Shown here: piece by piece, positions 58,556 to 64,000 of the stretch
How the letters are laid out: the number at the start of each line of letters is the position of its first letter
Numbering within the stretch: position 1 is the first letter of the stretch
Assembly (NCBI GenBank): GCA_030035585.1
Contig: CM057474.1
Span: 2,598,501-2,662,500, forward strand
Length of the DNA: 64,000 nt
Direction: 5' to 3'
Source of the DNA: Dugong dugon
Lineage: Eukaryota; Chordata; Mammalia; Sirenia; Dugongidae
Program-made: the position numbers and the translations under genes
Notes under the pieces: generated by a model
The model's input: only the letters and a program-made list of their open reading frames with translations
What the model was told of the DNA's origin: nothing
The model's database searches: none

Positions 58556-58733
58556 CGAAAAAACCCACTGCCATTGAGTGGATTCTGACTCATAGCAACC
58601 CCTTAGTGTTCCCAAGTCTGTAAATCTTTACAGAAGCAGACTGCCACATCTTTCTCCTGCAGAGCTGCTGGTGGTTTTGAACTGCCGACCTTTCCGTTAG
58701 CAGCCGAGCGCTTTAACCACTGCCAGGGCTCCT
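58556..58733 (-). mobile_element. AfroSINE, long form
   Basis: GGATTCTGACTCATAGCAAC, GAAGCAGACTGCCACATC, GAACTGCCGACCTTTCCGTT and TGCCAGGGCTCC. Confidence 0.92.
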
Positions 58734-58990
58734 TGATAAGAACACAACACATTAAAATAATAAAGAAATCCAATGCTTATAGGATTATTAAAAGAAGAAG
58801 AAGGAGGAAGACGAAGATGAGGGGGACAAGAAAGACTGAAGAAAGAAAAGCTCTTCTTTGCAGAAAATATTAACGAACAAATATCAAAAGAATTCTTAAA
58901 CTAAAAAATCCCTCTTTTTAACGCATCATAGTAATAATAGTTATAATTCCAGCAGAAATAATCAAAAATTACTAAAAATATGGATGAGAT
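58734..58990. repeat. Purine-rich stretch
   Basis: 58788-58860 is GAA/GGA-rich on the plus strand (AAGAAGAAGAAGGAGGAAGA). Otherwise nothing recognised. Confidence 0.6.
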
Positions 58991-59189
58991 ACTTATGGGG
59001 GACAGAATATTCACCTCCTCATAGTTTCTCCAGACAGATAACTTATTAAAAGGAACCTGTACAATGAGCAAATCTGAGGGACAGCCCCTTAATCCAATGA
59101 CCAAGCCACACGTCATCAATAATGGGACACACTGACATCACGTGCTGTTTGGAAGACATGCCAATCACCTTTGTATACGCCTGTTATGT

Positions 59190-59368
59190 TTATCCTGAAT
59201 CAAATCATGAGGAGGAAAAACAGAGTAATCCATACTGAGATGCGTTCTTTAAATATGCAGTCTCTTGGACTCTTCAAATATCTGTATCATGAAAGACTAG
59301 TAAAAACAAACAAACAGAAAAACTTAGGAAACATTTCTAGATTAAAGGATCCTAGCAAGACTAAGAAC
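59190..59368 (+). mobile_element. L1M 3' UTR, left part
   Basis: Text TTTCTAGATTAAAGGATCCT with AAGACTAAGAAC resembles an L1M 3' UTR that resumes near 59829. Weak. Confidence 0.4.
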
Positions 59369-59828
59369 TGTGACCACTTGCATCAACATGGTATAGCTGT
59401 TAGGATTAGGACTTGAGGTCATCTGGGTCAACATAATTTAATTTTTTCACCCAGGAAAACTACAACTGTAACCAGTAAATAATCACACTGCTGCTTCAGG
59501 AAATTCCTGCTGATCAATTATCTGTGACCAGCTGCCTTCTCATGTTGGCAAATTCCTCACTTCCCTCACTTGCTTTGAGACCGTCATTCCATTCTGTCCA
59601 CCAGTCTTTGTTCTTATTATTATGTCGCAAACTTGGCCCAATTTCAACAAGTTCCCCATCTTGAAAGACTTTCTTTAAGCCACTTGATCTGGACCCCCAA
59701 ACCCTGTAATTATCTCGCCTGAAATACAACTAAGATGCTGTCAAGGTGTTGTTCCCCCTGACTGCAATGAGTTGTGAAAAATTTAGCATTTCTTTATTAA
59801 CAACTAATAAAGGTTTGCTTTATTAATA
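59369..59828. mobile_element. Unassigned insertion of about 460 bp inside L1M
   Basis: Splits L1M text between AGACTAAGAAC and AACTAAAGAAAAGTAACAAC. Starts TGTGACCACTTGCATC and has AACTAATAAAGGTTTGCTTT near its end, an LTR-like arrangement, but no TG...CA pair is convincing. A 71-codon minus-strand frame (59514-59729) has no family resemblance. Confidence 0.35.
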
Positions 59829-60205
59829 AACTAAAGAAAAGTAACAACTAAATGCAATATGTTATTCTTAATGGGACTCTGAATCAATTTTTTTAATCTA
59901 TTAAGGATTTTATTGGGATAAGTTGGGGAATTTGAGTATGAGATGCATATTAAATAACTGTATTTTTTAATATTATATTTCCTGAGTGATAATTTTATTA
60001 CAGTGATTTACAAAAGCATCCTTGTTTTTTGGAGGTTTTTGTTTTTTTTAAATACATACCGAAGTATTTGAGAAAGACAAAGCAAATGTAACAAAATATT
60101 ATCCTTTGGTGAATACATGAAATGTATGTGGACATGCATTGTACTATTCTTACAACTCTTCTATAGGCTTGAATTTTTCAAAAATTACAAAGACCAGTTC
60201 CGAAA
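59829..60205 (+). mobile_element. L1M 3' UTR, right part
   Basis: GTAACAACTAAATGCAATAT, GGATTTTATTGGGATAAGTT, ACATACCGAAGTATTTGAG, GTACTATTCTTACAACTCTT. Confidence 0.65.
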
Positions 60206-61355
60206 ACTAAATAATTATTTGAATAGAATTGTACTTTAAAAGGGTTTTAAATTCATTTAAAAAACAGAATATTTTTAACATTTGTTTTCGTTCTTTGGTT
60301 TTTAAATTTTATTTCTACATTAACTGGTAAGTTTAAACATATTTCTTATTTTTCAAAAGTTATTTTGAAACTTTGCCATCTCAACTCAAAAGTAGATTTT
60401 AAGTAGTCTTCGAAAATGCCCTAGAGCTATTTTTGAGTTCTTTAAAAAAAAAATTCATGTTCAAAATACTGAGATTTTTACCTAACAACTATACCAAAAT
60501 ACTTCCAGCTTAGCATATGTTAAAATATTTATGAGAAATCGTCTTTGACCAAAATGTAAAAATATCACTTTTAAGCATCAGCAAATCTCTCTCTTGCTTA
60601 CCTTACATGACTCACTTAATGGACAGACTGTTCTGCCCTCTGTTTCCTGCTGATTAGACGTTGCTGCTAGCACAGTGCACTTGAGAAACATTGCAAACGT
60701 TTCACAGAAACCCACAGAGCAATGTTTTTCCAACTTGGCAGAACATTGCCAAAAATATCTACCTAAACCACAGGCACCTGGAATGGATATTAGAACCATC
60801 ACAAAGTTTCCAATTAAAGTCATTTCGTTTTCACTTCATTATGAGAAGCTGCCCACTTGAAAGGCGGTCCATCGGGGAACACAGCTACCAAGATCATCTA
60901 AGCAAAAATAATTTCCAGTTAAATCTGTCAAACTTTGTGCTAAGGAAGTTTACATAGAAATAGAGAGTGTGGTTTCTCTTCTGTGAAGGCAATGAGAAGC
61001 AGGCTAAGGCAGTGTGGGGATGAAAAGTTTTGGAGCTTTCATCATGATCAAAGAAAGGGTCTGCCATCTTTGCTTAGTACACATGAAATCTGACCTACGA
61101 TACCGTAAAGGCAACTGAAAAGAGAAGCAACAATACAAATTTTAGATTAAATACCTAAAAAGTGAAGTGCGTAAGAAGCATAAAAAGCACAGAGGAGTTA
61201 ATAAGTCAAATTGAAGAAAGATGCCTATTTCTTCTGAGCACCTCAAAATTTAACTTTGTGAATTTCATAGATGTTAGCATGTAGCTTACATAATGTTTGC
61301 AAATTTAATTTTGTCTAACGTCTGTACATTTCACAACTACTGTTCTCTCTGCAGT
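60206..61355. other. Sequence of unknown origin with a duplicated motif
   Basis: 60780-60865 (GGATATTAGAACCATCACAA, TTCATTATGAGAAGCTGCCC, ACTTGAAAGGCGGTC) recurs diverged at 62879-62970. Otherwise no family recognised. Confidence 0.4.
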
Positions 61356-61359
61356 GAAA

Positions 61360-61590
61360 ACATTCTTCGTCTCACATCTACTCATTCTTTAAAACTCAAG
61401 TCATGTCCCCTGGTTTGAGAAGTCTTCTCTGAATGGTCTTCTCAACCATCCACCCAAATAAGCAACTTTCCTGTTCGGCTCAACAATTCCAAAAGAACAG
61501 AGGTTTGTGGCGCTCAATTCTACATTCTTAGCATTTTGTCTAAGGCCGCAATCACTCTTTGTTGAATGAGTGCGTGAACGAATAGAGGAA
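61360..61590 (+). mobile_element. L2 LINE 3' end
   Basis: AAACTCAAGTCATGTCCCCT, GAAGTCTTCTCTGAATGG and CTTTGTTGAATGAGTGCGTG. Confidence 0.6.
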
Positions 61591-61852
61591 CAAATGCCCG
61601 TCTATGGTTGCAGTACCCCTGTGCCCAAGGGCCTCTGTCACTGATGCCGTCAGTGGAGACTCCAGGGTCTAGGATATATCAAAGGCAACTCAGTCAGTGT
61701 TCCCTGCTGAAATCAGAAGCATCACTCTCTGTTTCCTTTTTCACATTTCTTTTACATGGATCCCAGAATAGTGCTGACTTATATAAAAATTATAACAAGT
61801 TTTAATGAAACAGCTATTTCAATTACTTCTGTTTTAATTTCTACTCCTAGGT
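61591..61852. other. No recognised feature
   Basis: Nothing recognised. Confidence 0.3.
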
Positions 61853-61992
61853 GGAGCCCTGGTGACACAGTGGTTAAGAGCTACGGCTGCTAACCAAAAA
61901 GGTCAGCAGTTCGAATCCACCAGCGCTCCTTGGAAACCCTATGGGGCAGTTCTACTCTGTCCTATAGGGTCTCTGTGAGTCTGGCTTGTAGG

Positions 61993-62023
<31 letters not shown>

Positions 62024-62025
62024 GG
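61853..62025 (+). mobile_element. AfroSINE, short form, near consensus
   Basis: GGAGCCCTGGTGACACAGTG, AGGTCAGCAGTTCGAATCCA (B-box-like), CTACTCTGTCCTATAGGGTC, then (GTTTT)n. Among the least diverged copies in the window. Confidence 0.95.
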
Positions 62026-62643
62026 TAATTTTGGTACAAGTATCTAGGAAAAAGAGAAGTAGGAAATGAAGTCATTGGGGCTAAAGGTTAATATGATCAA
62101 CACAGACTTAAAATTGCGATTCTTCTTTAATCCCAGCCTGTTATTCTCAGACATATTTTTCTATCTTCCTTAGGATAAGCTTCTATTTAGATAGAAGTAA
62201 CAACATGTGGAGAGTTCTATGAGTCTAGAATGATCTTTGTATGTTATGCTTGGTAATGGGGATGAATTTTTAACTCCCCAGAACGCCTGCTTTGTTGATA
62301 ATAACAAATGCTCCCAGGCATTCAGAGGGAGATTAGAAGATTGCCATGAACGTGTAGAATAAACAGATGACAACCATGCCTTCACACGGTTTCTACTCAA
62401 ATCAAAGATAACAATATTTATACAACTTTGAAGAATTACAAATTATATATCACCAACTGAATGTCTGATAGAATCCCGTTAAAAGTGTAGGGATATTAAA
62501 GATAAATTTGGGAAAATGAAAAATAATAGACGAAACACTTCATAAAGCATAAAAATCTCCGGAAAACTTACGAATAGTGATGAATAAGAGACCAAATAAT
62601 TAATTCAAAATGGGACTATATTAAAAAGGAAATGCTACAAAGG
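62026..62643. other. AT-rich, no recognised feature
   Basis: Nothing recognised. Confidence 0.3.
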
Positions 62644-62655
62644 AGTATAAATGGA

Positions 62656-62808
62656 CCGGCCCATTGCCATCAAGTCAATTCTGACTCATAGCAACCATAT
62701 AGGATGGAGTAGAACTGCCCCATAGTTTCCAAGAAATGGCTGGTAGATTCGAACTGCCAACCATTTGGTTAGCAGCCGAACGCTTAACCACTGCACCACC
62801 AGGGCTCC
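62656..62808 (-). mobile_element. AfroSINE, short form, with 12-bp target duplication
   Basis: CAATTCTGACTCATAGCAAC, CATTTGGTTAGCAGCCGAAC and CACTGCACCACCAGGGCTCC. AGTATAAATGGA (62644-62655) and AGTATAAGTGGA (62809-62820) match at 11 of 12 bases. Confidence 0.94.
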
Positions 62809-63053
62809 AGTATAAGTGGAGGAAGAGAAAATTGTATTGGATTCTTGAATGCTAACCTAAGCGGTGGATGGTGCTAAATGGATATCAGAACACATCACAA
62901 AGTTTTAAATTAAAATGATTCTACTTTTTGACTTCATTATGAGAAACTTCCCACTTGAAAAGGTGGTCAATGGGTGCACACTTCAAACCTTCAGGCAAAA
63001 GATTAAAACTATAAGGTTAGAATTAGGAGAAGAGAAATATCTAAATAAGAACC

Positions 63054-63108
63054 AAAAACCCAGACCCACTGCCTTTAAGTCAATTCCAAGTCATAGCAAC
63101 CCTATAGG
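63054..63108 (-). mobile_element. AfroSINE 3' fragment
   Basis: CAATTCCAAGTCATAGCAAC, CCTATAGG only: a short piece of the tail end. Confidence 0.75.
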
Positions 63109-63129
63109 TAGCAATTAATTGGAATTACG

Positions 63130-63630
63130 TAACAAAGAATATGGCTGAGACAAGTGTTGCCCAGGTGTTACCCAAAGCAGGTCCTGCTCAGTGTGGCTTC
63201 TCGTCAACAAAGACACACCGAGGTGAGGAGAGAGGAAGAGCGTTTATTGCAAGCATGAAGGCAAAGAGCAAGGAGATGTATACCTCAGGTCAAGCTCCTC
63301 AAACAAAGGGAGGCAGAACTTTTTGTACCTTCTGTCACAAGGAAGTACACACAAACACTATGGACTGCGTAGGTTATCATGGTGCCCAGGCGAAGTAAGA
63401 CGAATTGCATTTTTTCCTTGGCATGTAAGCTAGTAAACTGGGTTTGACTGGTTGATCCACACACAGGGCTTTGAGGACAATGGACAGGAAGGCGTAGGTT
63501 CCTCTTGAACTGAGCAGCTCCCAGTTGAGCCACACCCATGGCCATCACCCAAGGTTTTGTTTGCTAATGGACAGGAGGAGCAGGTCAGCAGCTCCTGGCT
63601 GGGTCGGCTATCCCAGGGAAATAAGTAAAT
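63130..63630 (-). mobile_element. Probable ERV LTR, antisense
   Basis: On the minus strand it reads GCTTGCAATAAACGCTCTTC (poly(A) signal at 63240-63255), then a C/T-rich U5-like segment with CGGTGTGTCTTTGTTGACG. The stretch before the signal (63256-63630) would be U3. It is a solo LTR at most. Boundaries are approximate and no target duplication was found. Confidence 0.45.
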
Positions 63631-64000
63631 ACACGTTTACCATTAGAGTTTGAGTCAAATATTTCATGACATTTTAAAGTAGAATGCCTCACAACAAAAC
63701 CAAGGTAGAACAAACAAACATCAACAAAAGAAACCCTCAAAGATTTGCGTGACACTGAGCTAATATTAGAAAACCAGTAATGTGCTTTCTGTCTTACGTT
63801 TCTGTGTACTTCTACTTTGTTGGCCTGAGGCATCCTCTGTCTAGAGAGAAAGCTGGATTTCGTACAGGAGAAATGAAAAGAGAAAGAATACATTAATATT
63901 CAATTTCAGAGAGGCAGATAAAATTATTCAACAAAACAACAGTCTCAGAGGTCAGCCTTGTCCCCCAAATATCCTTGTGGCCACTTTGACCTCTTTAACA
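63631..64000. other. No recognised feature
   Basis: Window end; nothing recognised. Confidence 0.3.

Noticed and set aside
61853-61940. tRNA-like A and B boxes
   Set aside because: Part of the SINE head; there is no cloverleaf-capable functional tRNA.

Overview
The window is 64 kb of AT-rich mammalian nuclear DNA made almost entirely of transposable-element copies, with no confidently identified protein-coding host gene. Three things point to an afrotherian, most likely an elephant: more than 20 copies of a tRNA-derived SINE that matches AfroSINE, a full-length RTE/BovB-like LINE whose 3' end resembles the SINE tail, and young L1 elements with the long 3' UTR I associate with proboscidean L1. 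The species call is from memory of repeat families and not from a database search.

Layout. 1-6334: 3' three quarters of a young sense-strand L1 (L1-A; ORF1 end, nearly intact ORF2, doubled 3' end). 6345-9470: antisense older L1 remnants, two SINEs, a short DNA-transposon remnant and a separate antisense L1 3' end. 10297-18680: an essentially full-length but more decayed L1 (L1-B), same strand, with tandem promoter-like monomers in its 5' UTR. 19.2-32.2 kb: SINEs scattered among a HAL1/L1 ORF1 remnant, L2 remnants, MER5A, MIR, a solo MaLR-type LTR with a perfect 5-bp target duplication, and AT-rich sequence with no recognised content. 33054-33985: an MLT2-like ERVL LTR expanded by a 14-copy, 24-bp minisatellite carrying bZIP-type motifs, ending in (CT)n(AT)n. 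36626-37028: a candidate 3'-terminal exon (splice acceptor, 91 open codons, stop, poly(A) signals), the only hint of a host gene. 39.3-41.0 kb: antisense L1 remnants. 43027-46216: full-length RTE-like LINE flanked by a perfect 12-bp target duplication, with reverse transcriptase active-site aspartates lost. 49293-52454: Tigger1 DNA transposon with TA duplication, split by a SINE fragment and a class I-type LTR. 53.3-60.2 kb: MIR, MLT1, ancient L1M and a younger L1 nested inside ancient L1M. 60.5-64.0 kb: two SINEs, an L2 end, a duplicated motif and an antisense ERV-type LTR.

How the parts relate. L1-A and L1-B are about 12.65 kb apart in direct orientation and could recombine. The RTE LINE is the plausible mobilising partner of the SINEs, because their 3' ends are alike. 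I found no CRISPR array, operon, rRNA or functional tRNA. No new multi-gene system is visible. The best leads are the bZIP-motif minisatellite inside an LTR, the candidate terminal exon, and three L1 architecture features: a lysine-rich inter-ORF frame with an ATGA overlap onto ORF2, coding-like promoter monomers, and a shared open frame in the 3' UTR.
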